A DNA stretch of 58,475 nucleotides, from the NCBI GenBank assembly GCA_902470475.1, contig CABRGT010000005.1, forward strand, positions 1 to 58,475, in the 5' to 3' direction. The position numbers were made by a program, and so were the translations under genes. This document shows, one piece after another, positions 17,560-25,163 of this stretch. Source of the DNA: an uncultured Porphyromonadaceae bacterium. Its GTDB lineage: Bacteria; Bacteroidota; Bacteroidia; Bacteroidales; Muribaculaceae. The notes below the pieces were generated by a model, which saw nothing but the letters and a program-made list of their open reading frames with translations, was not told the DNA's origin and searched no databases. Positions within the stretch are counted from its first letter, which is position 1, and the number at the start of each line of letters is the position of its first letter.

Positions 17560-18357
17560 ATGAGAAAACCGATGATAATTCTTGCCCTGGCCGGCGCACT
17601 TACCGCCCTGACCTCGGGGCGCCCGGCGGTGGTGGGCCACCGCGGCAGCAACGTGGGTGTTGAAAGTTCAGTAGAAGCGCTGGAGACCGGTGCGCGACGG
17701 GGATATCCTTTCCTGGAAAGTGACGTGAAGGTGGCGGCCGACGGATCGTTTGTCCTCTGTCACGATGATTCCACCGGACGCCTGGGCGGCCGCCACACCG
17801 TGGCAAAATCAACGCTTGCCGAGCTGCAGTCCGACACACTCTCGCAGGTACGCTGGGGCACGGCCTATACCGGGCGCCTTGCCACCCTCGGCGATATGCT
17901 GCGAATATGCCGGCAGTACGGCGTCAGGCCGCTTATCGAACTCAAGTGGGCCAGAGGCATCAACAGCAACGATTGCAGTGGGATCCCTGCCTTGATCGCC
18001 TTTATCGATTCAATGGGAATGCGCGACCGATGCATGATTCTGACTTCGATGAAGCCCTGCCTGGAATATATCCGTGCCAATTATCCCGATGTGGACCTGC
18101 AGCTGCTCGTGCAGACTAAGGTTGATGAGAACTTCGACTGGTGTGTCGCGCATCGCATGGGTATCGATATCCGCCACGATGCCGTTACGCCCGAGATTGT
18201 GAAGCGCTTTCATGACGCGGGGCTGCCTGTGAATGTATGGACGGTCAACGATCCGGAGCGATTCGCTTATTTCGAATCGATAGGCTGTGATTTCATCACG
18301 ACCGACTCTCTGCCGCCTGTGCGCTTCGATCCGGTCACCGACACGCCCGACTTCTGA
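17560..18357 (+). CDS. Glycerophosphodiester phosphodiesterase family protein
   Basis: Exported GDPD of 265 residues that should release sn-glycerol 3-phosphate from glycerophosphodiesters. A signal peptide occupies about residues 1-20, so it probably acts in the periplasm. The TIM-barrel signature is clear: GHRG with His27, then ESDVKVAADG with Glu53 and Asp55, and CHDD with His68. These are the catalytic histidines and metal ligands of the family. The ending DFITTDSLP is typical. I chose the ATG at 17560 because the upstream frame runs through the promoter. It could work with the nearby phospholipase A in lipid recycling, but that is only inference. Confidence 0.92.
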   Translation: MRKPMIILALAGALTALTSGRPAVVGHRGSNVGVESSVEALETGARRGYPFLESDVKVAADGSFVLCHDDSTGRLGGRHTVAKSTLAELQSDTLSQVRWGTAYTGRLATLGDMLRICRQYGVRPLIELKWARGINSNDCSGIPALIAFIDSMGMRDRCMILTSMKPCLEYIRANYPDVDLQLLVQTKVDENFDWCVAHRMGIDIRHDAVTPEIVKRFHDAGLPVNVWTVNDPERFAYFESIGCDFITTDSLPPVRFDPVTDTPDF

Positions 18358-18360
18358 TTC

Positions 18361-18996
18361 TCAGCGGGTGAGGATGGCGAGATGATGGCCGTCAATGTCG
18401 GTGTCGGCGATTACGGTGCAGGGCTCGCCCCAGATGGCCGGAGCGGGAATGGCGCGCAGGTCATCGCGCATATTGACGGTGCGGCCGCCGCAGAGCTTCA
18501 CCATAGCTTCCTTAAATGTCCAGGCCCGAGTCAGCCGTTTGAGCAGAGCGGTGGAGTTATCGTTGGATAAGTCTGAGAATATCGTAAAGCTTCCGGGACG
18601 TGTATCACATTCGATCGCCCGGAGATTCAGTAGACGCCGTTCTTCGGCTGAGAGAAAGCGGGTAGCCACATTGAACAGTTGGCTGCGAGGTTCTTCGATG
18701 TCGATACCGATGGGGCGCGCCGGGTCGATGGCCACTGCCGCGAGCCTGCGCGAATGACTGATGCTGATGTTTATGGCGGGGGGCTTAAGTATGCATTTCT
18801 CACCCGGGTCCGCAGGTTTTAGTGCGATGCAGGGCTCACCCCAGTGGTAATGGGCGATGACGGCATCGGGCAGACCTGTCAGATGCCGCATGAGGCCGAG
18901 GGCGGTGCGCTGTTCGGCCCGGCGCCGCGTTTCGCCGTCAGCAGGTTCGATGGGCGCGATTGCCACGGAGGTCGTATCGAATTCGAGAACTGTCAT
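18361..18996 (-). CDS. 4'-phosphopantetheinyl transferase superfamily protein
   Basis: Sfp/AcpT-like enzyme of 211 residues that moves phosphopantetheine from coenzyme A to carrier proteins. The central Mg-binding motif GIDIEE has Asp99 and Glu101; the later WTFKEA motif has Lys162 and Glu163, both hallmarks of the superfamily. Its ATG overlaps the gldD stop by four bases (ATGA), so it is coupled to gldE-gldD. The carrier-protein substrate is not visible here. It ends three bases from the convergent glycerophosphodiesterase gene. Confidence 0.9.
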   Translation of the reverse strand: MTVLEFDTTSVAIAPIEPADGETRRRAEQRTALGLMRHLTGLPDAVIAHYHWGEPCIALKPADPGEKCILKPPAINISISHSRRLAAVAIDPARPIGIDIEEPRSQLFNVATRFLSAEERRLLNLRAIECDTRPGSFTIFSDLSNDNSTALLKRLTRAWTFKEAMVKLCGGRTVNMRDDLRAIPAPAIWGEPCTVIADTDIDGHHLAILTR

Positions 18997-19562
18997 TTCA
19001 GCTGAATCATGGAGCGGTTGATGTCGGCCTCGATGGCATCGACGATTGGCTGGATAGAGTCAACAGCCGATGCTGCGGCGGGATCGGACATGTAGACGGC
19101 TCCGCTGACTACGATGCTGCGCCCGTCGGTAGCCAGGAACTGCAGCGGGGTGGCCGCTCCGTCGGTGCGGACGGTGAGGTAATCGAAGCCTGCGGCGTTG
19201 ACCGCCTCGCGGGTGACGGAAGGGCGGCCGCCGCTGTTGAGGGTCAGCCGTTCGACGCGGTTGGCGCGCACCTCGTCTATGTCGGATGTGTCGACCGGAG
19301 TGAATGTCACGTGCATGGTGGCGCCGTAGGCCGGATAGGCTACGTCGAGCCAGCCGGGCCGTGGTCTGGAGACAGTAGCGGAGGCATTTACCGCGAAGCT
19401 GACCGGGAGACTGTCCGGAACAGTCATGACGGTGTCCATTGCGGCCGGACGCGGATAGGCCGGTCGGCGCGGTATTGCCGTGTCGTCACCGCTGCCCGTG
19501 CAGCCGGCAATGACCGTGGTGAACGCAGCGAGGATAATGGAGAGTGTCAGCCGGTGTGTCAT
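18993..19562 (-). CDS. gldD: GldD-type lipoprotein
   Basis: 189-residue lipoprotein: hydrophobic signal followed by lipobox VIAGC with Cys21. The mature part matches the gliding-motility protein GldD pattern: YPRPAAMDTV at the start, then PGWLDVAYPAYGATMHVTF, a segment TPLQFLATD and a C-terminal IQPIVDAIEADI helix. In Flavobacterium GldD is needed for gliding and type IX secretion; here it is a retained homologue in an apparently ordinary gut-type genome. The start at 19562 gives the lipobox and a four-base ATGA overlap with gldE; an upstream in-frame start would spoil the signal. Confidence 0.85.
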   Translation of the reverse strand: MTHRLTLSIILAAFTTVIAGCTGSGDDTAIPRRPAYPRPAAMDTVMTVPDSLPVSFAVNASATVSRPRPGWLDVAYPAYGATMHVTFTPVDTSDIDEVRANRVERLTLNSGGRPSVTREAVNAAGFDYLTVRTDGAATPLQFLATDGRSIVVSGAVYMSDPAAASAVDSIQPIVDAIEADINRSMIQLK

Positions 19563-20863
19563 GACTGCTGTACGTCGGGCATGACCTTGACGCGCACGCG
19601 GGCGATGCGGTGGTCTGTGAGATCGAGCACCAGGAAGCGGCACCGTCCGTACACGAGCGGTTCTTTTTCTTTGGGGAAGTCGCCTTTGATCGCCAGCAGC
19701 ATGCCGGCCAGTGTTTCGGCATCCTCGGTGACTTCGCGGTAGTCGTCTTCGTCAAGGCCGGTGATCCGGAAGAAGTCAGTCAGAAGCGTGCGGCCCTCGA
19801 ATTCGTAGGTGTCGTCGCGCAGGCGCTTGAATGTGGTGTCGGGGGTGTCGTATTCGTCGTCGATGTCGCCTACGATCTCTTCGAGCACATCCTCGAGGGT
19901 GACGATGCCCTGCGTGCCGCCGAATTCGTCGACTACGATGGCCAGGTGCTGCTTGCGCTTGCGGAAGTCTTCGAGCAGGTCGTCGATCATGCGCGATTCA
20001 GGCACAAAATATGGCTCGCGCAGCAGGCGCGTCCAGTCGAAATCGTCCTGCACATGTCCGATATAAGGAAGCAGGTCGCGCGAAAACAGAATGCCGCGGA
20101 TGTTGTCCTCGTTTCCGTCGTAGACGGGGATGCGCGAGTAGCCGCTCTCGATGACGGTCTTCATCACTTTGTCGAACGATGCATGGAAGTCGAGGTCGGT
20201 GATGTCGATTCGCGGAGTCATTATCTCGGAGGCATGGGTGTCGCCATACTTCAGGATTCCTTCGAGGATTTCTTTGTCGCTTTTGGTGGCTCCGGAGGTA
20301 AGTTCGAGAGCCTGGCTCAGGTCGTCGGTGGTGATGGCTTCGGGCTGCTTTGCCACCACACGCTTGACGATCTTCGACGATCCGGCCAGCAGGCGGGCCA
20401 TGGGGCCGAGGATCCGCTTGATGAGTGTCAGGCCGGGTAGCGCCATGCGTGCCCATTTCACAGGGTAGTTGGAACTGTAGATTTTGGGCAGAATCTCGCC
20501 GAAGAGCAGGATAAGGAAGGTGAGGATGACGGTCTGCAGGATGAAGCTCAGAGTGGCACCCATTCCCTCGAACAGCGGTCCGAGGGCGAAGTTAGTGAGT
20601 ACGACAATGGTGACGTTGACCAGATTGTTGGCTATGAGGATGGTGGCCAGCAGTTGCTCGGGCTTGGCGAGCAGACGGCGCACGCCCTCGCCCTGACGGG
20701 TTTCGTCGATCTCCTCGAGCTGGGCCGGACTAAGCGAGAAATAAGCTATCTCACTGGCCGATACGAAACCGGAAAGGATCAGGCACACCAATGCGAGCGC
20801 GAGTGCCACGATGCCCGCGGCCGAAATCTCGGGGCTGAGTGAGCAGAGCAGAGTCTGCAGCAT
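19559..20863 (-). CDS. gldE: GldE-type CNNM/CBS-domain membrane protein
   Basis: 434 residues from the ATG at 20863. An N-terminal DUF21/CNNM domain with about four membrane helices begins near IVALALALVCLILSGFVSASE. Two CBS domains follow around ILKYGDTHASEIMTPR and IVVDEFGGTQGIVTLEDVLEEIVG, then a CorC/HlyC C-terminal domain. That order fits GldE; position before gldD supports it. Earlier non-ATG starts exist: a TTG at 20902 would give an N-terminus DIDPLPAAEP, similar to what I recall of some Bacteroidales GldE proteins, and another TTG is at 20926. The family has been linked to gliding/T9SS and to Mg2+ or Co2+ efflux. Confidence 0.88.
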   Translation of the reverse strand: MLQTLLCSLSPEISAAGIVALALALVCLILSGFVSASEIAYFSLSPAQLEEIDETRQGEGVRRLLAKPEQLLATILIANNLVNVTIVVLTNFALGPLFEGMGATLSFILQTVILTFLILLFGEILPKIYSSNYPVKWARMALPGLTLIKRILGPMARLLAGSSKIVKRVVAKQPEAITTDDLSQALELTSGATKSDKEILEGILKYGDTHASEIMTPRIDITDLDFHASFDKVMKTVIESGYSRIPVYDGNEDNIRGILFSRDLLPYIGHVQDDFDWTRLLREPYFVPESRMIDDLLEDFRKRKQHLAIVVDEFGGTQGIVTLEDVLEEIVGDIDDEYDTPDTTFKRLRDDTYEFEGRTLLTDFFRITGLDEDDYREVTEDAETLAGMLLAIKGDFPKEKEPLVYGRCRFLVLDLTDHRIARVRVKVMPDVQQS

Positions 20864-20930
20864 CTGTACCGGCTCGGCGGCCGGCAAAGGATCTATATCC
20901 AAAACAAAGAGAGTTAAGTGAAACAATATC

Positions 20931-20961
20931 GGCGGCGGAGTCCGCGGTGGACTCCGCTGCC
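20931..20961 (-). other. Strong hairpin between serS and gldE
   Basis: A 13-bp stem (with one G-T pair) around a five-base loop, centred between the serS stop and the gldE start region. A U-tract is missing on the minus strand. It may end or attenuate serS transcription, or set expression of gldE-gldD. Confidence 0.6.
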
Positions 20962-20977
20962 GTGATTAAGCTGTATG

Positions 20978-22249
20978 TCAGTCGATGATGTCGAAGCCGG
21001 TGTACTTGCGGAGTACTTCAGGCACGACGATTCCTTCGGGTGTCTGGTTGTTCTCGAGCAGGGCGGCCACGATGCGGGGGAGCGCCAGCGCCGAGCCGTT
21101 GAGGGTGTGGCACAGGTGTGTCTTCTTGTCCTCGCCGCGGTAACGGCACTTGAGGCGGTTGGCCTGATAGGTTTCGAAGTTGGATACCGACGAAACCTCG
21201 AGCCAGCGCTTCTGGGCAGCCGACCACACCTCGAAGTCGAATGTGATGGCCGATGTGAACGACATGTCGCCGCCGCACAGGCGCAGGATGTGCCAGGGCA
21301 GGCCGAGTTTTTCGAGCAGCCCCTGCACGTGATCCTTCATCTCCTCGAGTGCGGCATATGAGTTCTCGGGTTTCTCGATGCGTACGATCTCAACCTTGTC
21401 GAACTGATGCAGGCGGTTGAGGCCGCGGACGTCCTTGCCGTATGATCCGGCCTCGCGGCGGAAGCATGCCGAGTAGGCGCAATTCTTTACCGGCAGTTTG
21501 TCGGCGGGCAGGATCACGTCGCGGTAGAGGTTTGTGACGGGGACCTCGGCGGTGGGAATGAGGTAGAGGTTGTCGAGGGTGACGACGTACATCTGGGCTT
21601 CCTTGTCGGGCAGCTGTCCTGTGCCGTAGCCCGAGGCCTCGTTTACAACATAGGGGGGCTGTACTTCAAGATATCCGGCCTTGGAAGCCTCGTCGAGGAA
21701 GAACTGGATAAGCGCGCGCTGCAGTTTGGCGCCTTTGCCGAGGTATACCGGGAAACCGGCGCCGGTGATCTTGACGCCGAGTTCGAAGTCGATCAGGTTG
21801 TATTTCTTGGCCAGTTCCCAGTGGGTGAGGGCGTCGGCAGGCAGGTCGGGCATGGGGCCGCCGGTCTTCTCGACCACGTTGTCTTCGGCCGTCTTGCCTT
21901 CGGGCACCATGTCGCAGGGCACGTTGGGCACGTTGAGCAGAATCTCGCGGATGTCGTTCTCTGTCTTGGCAAGCTGTTCGGCAAGTTCTTTCTGCTGTGC
22001 CTTTATGTCGGCCACGCCTTTTTTGGCTTCCTCGGCGAGGTCTTTCTCGCCGGCCTTCATGTGTGCGCCGATGGAAGCTGCGAGCTTGTTGAGCTCGGCT
22101 GCCATGTTGTCGTTTTTCAATTGGAGGGCGCGGCGGTTGTCGTCGAGCTCTATTACGCGGGTGATGGTCTCGCGACCGTCAAAGCCTTTTACCGCCAGGC
22201 GTGCTATGACGCGTTCGGGGTCGGCTTTGATTTGCTGCATTGTGAGCAT
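20978..22249 (-). CDS. serS: Serine-tRNA ligase
   Basis: Class II aminoacyl-tRNA synthetase, 423 residues, charging tRNA-Ser (and tRNA-Sec where present). The N-terminal coiled-coil arm (about residues 25-110, rich in Lys/Glu/Ala) binds the tRNA. The catalytic core shows motif 2 as CFRREAGSYGKDVRGLNRLHQF near residue 268 and motif 3 as GSALALPRIVAALLENNQ near residue 387. Length is standard. A small GC hairpin lies in its leader (22268-22283). yqeY lies upstream on the same strand, 54 bases away. Confidence 0.97.
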   Translation of the reverse strand: MLTMQQIKADPERVIARLAVKGFDGRETITRVIELDDNRRALQLKNDNMAAELNKLAASIGAHMKAGEKDLAEEAKKGVADIKAQQKELAEQLAKTENDIREILLNVPNVPCDMVPEGKTAEDNVVEKTGGPMPDLPADALTHWELAKKYNLIDFELGVKITGAGFPVYLGKGAKLQRALIQFFLDEASKAGYLEVQPPYVVNEASGYGTGQLPDKEAQMYVVTLDNLYLIPTAEVPVTNLYRDVILPADKLPVKNCAYSACFRREAGSYGKDVRGLNRLHQFDKVEIVRIEKPENSYAALEEMKDHVQGLLEKLGLPWHILRLCGGDMSFTSAITFDFEVWSAAQKRWLEVSSVSNFETYQANRLKCRYRGEDKKTHLCHTLNGSALALPRIVAALLENNQTPEGIVVPEVLRKYTGFDIID

Positions 22250-22303
22250 AATGTCGTTATCTTTTTTAGGCCGCGGGCGGCCTCGGTTATTTTATGGATT
22301 TGT

Positions 22304-22756
22304 TTATTTGGCCAGCAGCTCCTTCACTTTGGCCGAGATGGCGCGGCCTTCGGCGCGTCCGGCGAGAGCCTTCGTCGCAACGCCCATGACCTTGCCCATG
22401 TCGGCAGGCGATGAGGCGCCGGTCTGTGCAATGATCTTCTGTAGCTCGGCTTCGAGTTCGGCCTCGGAGAGTTGCTTGGGCAGGTACTCTTCGATTACGG
22501 CTACCTCGGCCAGCTCGCCTTCCGCGAGTTCGGGGCGGTTCTGTTCCGAATATATGCGGGCGCTTTCCTTGCGCTGCTTGGCCATGCGGGTGAGGATGGC
22601 GATGGCTCCCGCCTCAGAGAGCTCGCCGCCCGACCCCGGGGCTGTCTTGGCTTCGATGAATTCTTTCTTGATGCCGCGGAGCGCTTCGAGGCGCACTTTG
22701 TCGCGGGCAAGCATAGCCTTTTTGATGTCGGCTGTGACTGTTTCGAATAAGTCCAT
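22304..22756 (-). CDS. GatB/YqeY domain protein
   Basis: Cytoplasmic 150-residue protein of the YqeY family, related to the tRNA-binding tail of the amidotransferase subunit GatB. Helical, starting MDLFETVTADIKKAMLARDKVRLEALR and ending with the family segment GKVMGVATKALAGRAEGR. Function is not well defined; a tRNA-related role is inferred from the GatB homology and from the neighbouring serS. Confidence 0.9.
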   Translation of the reverse strand: MDLFETVTADIKKAMLARDKVRLEALRGIKKEFIEAKTAPGSGGELSEAGAIAILTRMAKQRKESARIYSEQNRPELAEGELAEVAVIEEYLPKQLSEAELEAELQKIIAQTGASSPADMGKVMGVATKALAGRAEGRAISAKVKELLAK

Positions 22757-22778
22757 ATTCTATAAGTGATTTACGGCG

Positions 22779-22786
22779 CAAAGATA
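22779..22786 (-). promoter_or_regulatory. -7 promoter element of yqeY(-serS)
   Basis: Minus-strand TATCTTTG, exact TAnnTTTG match, 22 bases before the yqeY ATG. This start lies downstream of the pseudogene, so yqeY and serS have their own transcription. Confidence 0.6.
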
Positions 22787-22939
22787 CTAAATTTCCGCGA
22801 CGTGTCAAAGATAATGAAGATTTTAGAGTGCGCGATACAGAAAAAGGTGAGGTCCCGGTGGTTGACTCTCCGGCGCCCCGTGGCTCCGTGGCGTAAGGCC
22901 GCGATAGTCATGGGCTCTGCGGCGAGGTCGGCCGTCGGC

Positions 22940-23370
22940 TTATTCCACGCTGTCATATTCTATATAGACCGGCGCGCCGAAAGGGAGTGTCTCCCATCCG
23001 GATTGGCTTGCGTATCTGTAGCGGGTCTTGCCCGTCAAAGGCTTTGACCTCATGATGAAATATTCATCATGGAAATTTTCAAGGAATTCCAGTTCGATGT
23101 AATAATTGCCTTCATCAAGCATGATTTCTTCAGGAAACGTGTATGTGAACGAGCCGTCGTCAAGCCGGGATTTGTCGTAGTCGAAGTATACAGGCGGCCT
23201 GCCGTTTTATGACGTATTTTCTGAGGTTTCACGACAATCTCATTGAGCATGACCATATCGTCGTCGAGAAGAATTGTATCCGGGATACTGTTAATATCTT
23301 TTACGGCAAAAGTCTTCGCAATGTAGCCTACCGATGAGATTCTGATGGAATCATCGATGAATTTGCCGAG
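22940..23370 (-). pseudogene. Frameshifted, 5'-truncated carboxypeptidase-like-domain protein
   Basis: Two minus-strand frames carry one continuous protein pattern. The first (about 23370-23195) reads FIDDSIRISSVGYIAKTF, then LLDDDMVMLNEIVVKP. This is the end of the carboxypeptidase-regulatory-like domain and its linker, as found at the start of Bacteroidota surface proteins. The second (about 23205-22940) continues with PVYFDYDKSRLDDGSF, LDEGNYYIELEFLENF and GAPVYIEYDSVE before a stop. The switch lies near 23195. No start codon, signal peptide or N-terminal half of the domain is present: the frame runs straight on from the stop codon of the upstream lipoprotein gene. I conclude it is a decayed remnant. 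Confidence 0.75.
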
Positions 23371-23380
23371 TAGTAACGAC

Positions 23381-23409
23381 GCAAGCCCCGCCGCGGGGGC
23401 AGGGCTTGC
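23381..23409 (-). other. Inverted repeat after the small lipoprotein gene
   Basis: GCAAGCCC / GGGCTTGC, an 8-bp stem with a GC-rich interior. There is no U-tract after it on the minus strand. It may mark the 3' end of the pyrH-frr-lipoprotein mRNA. Confidence 0.4.
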
Positions 23410-23430
23410 ATATGCAGTCGCTGCGGCGGA

Positions 23431-23673
23431 TCAGTTGTTGACGTCGATTTCAACCACTTCGGCGGGCTGTCCGTCGGTGGCCTGTTCGATGGCGCTGTCG
23501 AGCTGCGTGCTGTCGGAAACGGTCGCTTCGAGGTTCACTTCAAGAGGCTGGTTGTCGACGGCCTGTGCGGCTTCGGTGTTGGTGTTGTCGGACTGCTGCG
23601 CCTTGTCGCCGCTGCATGCTGTGAGGGCTGCGGCTGCAATGGCGGCCACGGCCAGTAATTTCAGAGTTTTCAT
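23431..23673 (-). CDS. Small lipoprotein of unknown function
   Basis: 80 residues. The signal sequence ends in a lipobox LTAC with Cys20, followed by SGDK. The mature part is acidic and rich in Gln, Asn, Asp and Thr, with no recognised domain, and is probably disordered on the cell surface or in the periplasm. It follows frr by 21 bases and may share the pyrH-frr transcript. An inverted repeat at 23381-23409 lies just after its stop. Confidence 0.75.
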   Translation of the reverse strand: MKTLKLLAVAAIAAAALTACSGDKAQQSDNTNTEAAQAVDNQPLEVNLEATVSDSTQLDSAIEQATDGQPAEVVEIDVNN

Positions 23674-23694
23674 TTTTAAGTGTGTTTTTATGTT

Positions 23695-24255
23695 TCAGAC
23701 GGTGAGGATTTCCTTCTCCTTTGCGGCGAAGAGCTCATCGATTTTTTTCAGATATTTGTCGTGCATTTTCTGTACGGAGGCTTCGGAATCCTTCTCTACA
23801 TCCTCGGGCATGCCCTGCTTGATGGCTTTCTTCAGACCTTCGATGGCGTCGCGGCGCGCGTTGCGGACCGAGATCTTGGCCTGTTCGGCCTCGGCTTTCG
23901 ACTGCTTTACGAGGTTCTTGCGGCGTTCCTCGGTCAGAGGCGGGATGCTGATTCGGATCACCTCGCCGTTGTTTTCGGGAGTGATGCCGAGCTCGGAGTT
24001 TATGATGGCTTTCTCGATTTCCTTGAACATCGATTTTTCCCAGGGTGTGATGACGATGGTGCGGGCGTCGGGTACGGAGATATTGGCTACGTTGCTCAGC
24101 GGAGCCATGCTGCCGTAGTAGTTGACGCGGATGGGGTCAAGAATCTTCGGATTGGCCTTGCCGGCGCGGATGTGGGCCAGTGCTTCATCGAGGAATTCGA
24201 CGGCCATCTGCATTTTTTCTTCGGCCGGTGCGAGATATGTTTTCGGGTCGGTCAT
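23695..24255 (-). CDS. frr: Ribosome recycling factor
   Basis: 186-residue factor that, with EF-G, splits the post-termination ribosome. Family features visible: the basic loop GKANPKILDPIRVNYYGSMAPLSNVANIS near residue 35, the segment EVIRISIPPLTEERRKNLVKQ near residue 100, and a long coiled-coil-like C-terminal helix. The length is exactly typical. It follows pyrH by 22 bases, the usual pyrH-frr order. Confidence 0.97.
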   Translation of the reverse strand: MTDPKTYLAPAEEKMQMAVEFLDEALAHIRAGKANPKILDPIRVNYYGSMAPLSNVANISVPDARTIVITPWEKSMFKEIEKAIINSELGITPENNGEVIRISIPPLTEERRKNLVKQSKAEAEQAKISVRNARRDAIEGLKKAIKQGMPEDVEKDSEASVQKMHDKYLKKIDELFAAKEKEILTV

Positions 24256-24277
24256 GATATATGGGGTTTTATATGTT

Positions 24278-24991
24278 TCAGATTTTTACCAGGGTGCCGA
24301 TATTGTCACCCGCGAGAACCTTGGCCAGGTTGCCGGGGGTGTCCATGTCGAAGACGATGATGGGCATGTCGTTTTCCTTGCACAGGGCTGTGGCTGTGAG
24401 GTCCATCACCTTCAGGCCGCGGTTGTACACTTCGTCGTAGGTTATTACATCGAACTTCGTGGCCGTGGGGTCCTTCTCGGGGTCGGCGGTGTAGATGCCG
24501 TCGACGCGTGTGCCCTTGAGCATCACGGCTGCCTCGACCTCTACGGCGCGCAGGGCCGCTCCGGTGTCGGTGGTGAAGAAGGGGTTGCCCGTGCCGCCGG
24601 CAATGATGGCAACCTCACCGTTCTCCAGGGCTTCGATGGCTTTCCACTTGCTGTAGTATTCGCCGATCGGATACATGTTGAGCGCGGTGAACACACGGGC
24701 TGCCTGGCCGATGCCGCGCAGGGCCGAGCACAGCGCGAGCGAGTTGATCACCGTGGCGAGCATGCCCATCTGATCGCCCATTACACGGTCGAAGCCGCGC
24801 GAGGCGCCGCTCAGACCGCGGAATATATTGCCGCCGCCGATGACGATCGCCACCTGTGCGCCGGCATTGACGGCTTCCTGGATCTGTGTGGCGTAGCTGT
24901 TGAGGCGCTCAGTGTCGATGCCGTAGCCCTGATGGCCCATCAGCGACTCGCCGCTCAGCTTCAGTAAGACTCTTGTATATTTCGTACGCAT
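24278..24991 (-). CDS. pyrH: UMP kinase
   Basis: Hexameric amino-acid-kinase-fold enzyme that makes UDP from UMP. From the ATG at 24991 it has 237 residues, normal length. Motifs: VLLKLSGESLMG at the start, VIGGGNIFRG near residue 56, and GGTGNPFFTTDTGAALRA in the catalytic region, all diagnostic for bacterial PyrH. A longer open frame upstream adds 12 residues and is not needed. It leads a pyrH-frr operon. Confidence 0.96.
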   Translation of the reverse strand: MRTKYTRVLLKLSGESLMGHQGYGIDTERLNSYATQIQEAVNAGAQVAIVIGGGNIFRGLSGASRGFDRVMGDQMGMLATVINSLALCSALRGIGQAARVFTALNMYPIGEYYSKWKAIEALENGEVAIIAGGTGNPFFTTDTGAALRAVEVEAAVMLKGTRVDGIYTADPEKDPTATKFDVITYDEVYNRGLKVMDLTATALCKENDMPIIVFDMDTPGNLAKVLAGDNIGTLVKI

Positions 24992-25072
24992 TGCTGGGTT
25001 ATATTGTTTTATGTTTTGCAGGTCCAATTATATATATACATGGCAGCGCGCGTAAAGTTCAGCGCCGTTGCG

Positions 25073-25080
25073 CAAAGATA
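25073..25080 (-). promoter_or_regulatory. -7 promoter element of pyrH-frr
   Basis: Minus-strand TATCTTTG, exact match to TAnnTTTG, 81 bases before the pyrH ATG. Confidence 0.55.
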
Positions 25081-25114
25081 CACACAAAAAATCAAACTCC
25101 GGCCATTTCCTGTG

Positions 25115-25139
25115 AAAAAATCTTCTATCGGGAGATAGA
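25115..25139 (-). terminator. Weak terminator of the kinase gene
   Basis: On the minus strand a 6-bp stem (TCTATC / GATAGA) with a four-base loop, followed by AGATTTTTT. It lies 25 bases after the kinase stop. Confidence 0.6.
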
Positions 25140-25163
25140 GAGATCATAGAGATCGCATAGGGA

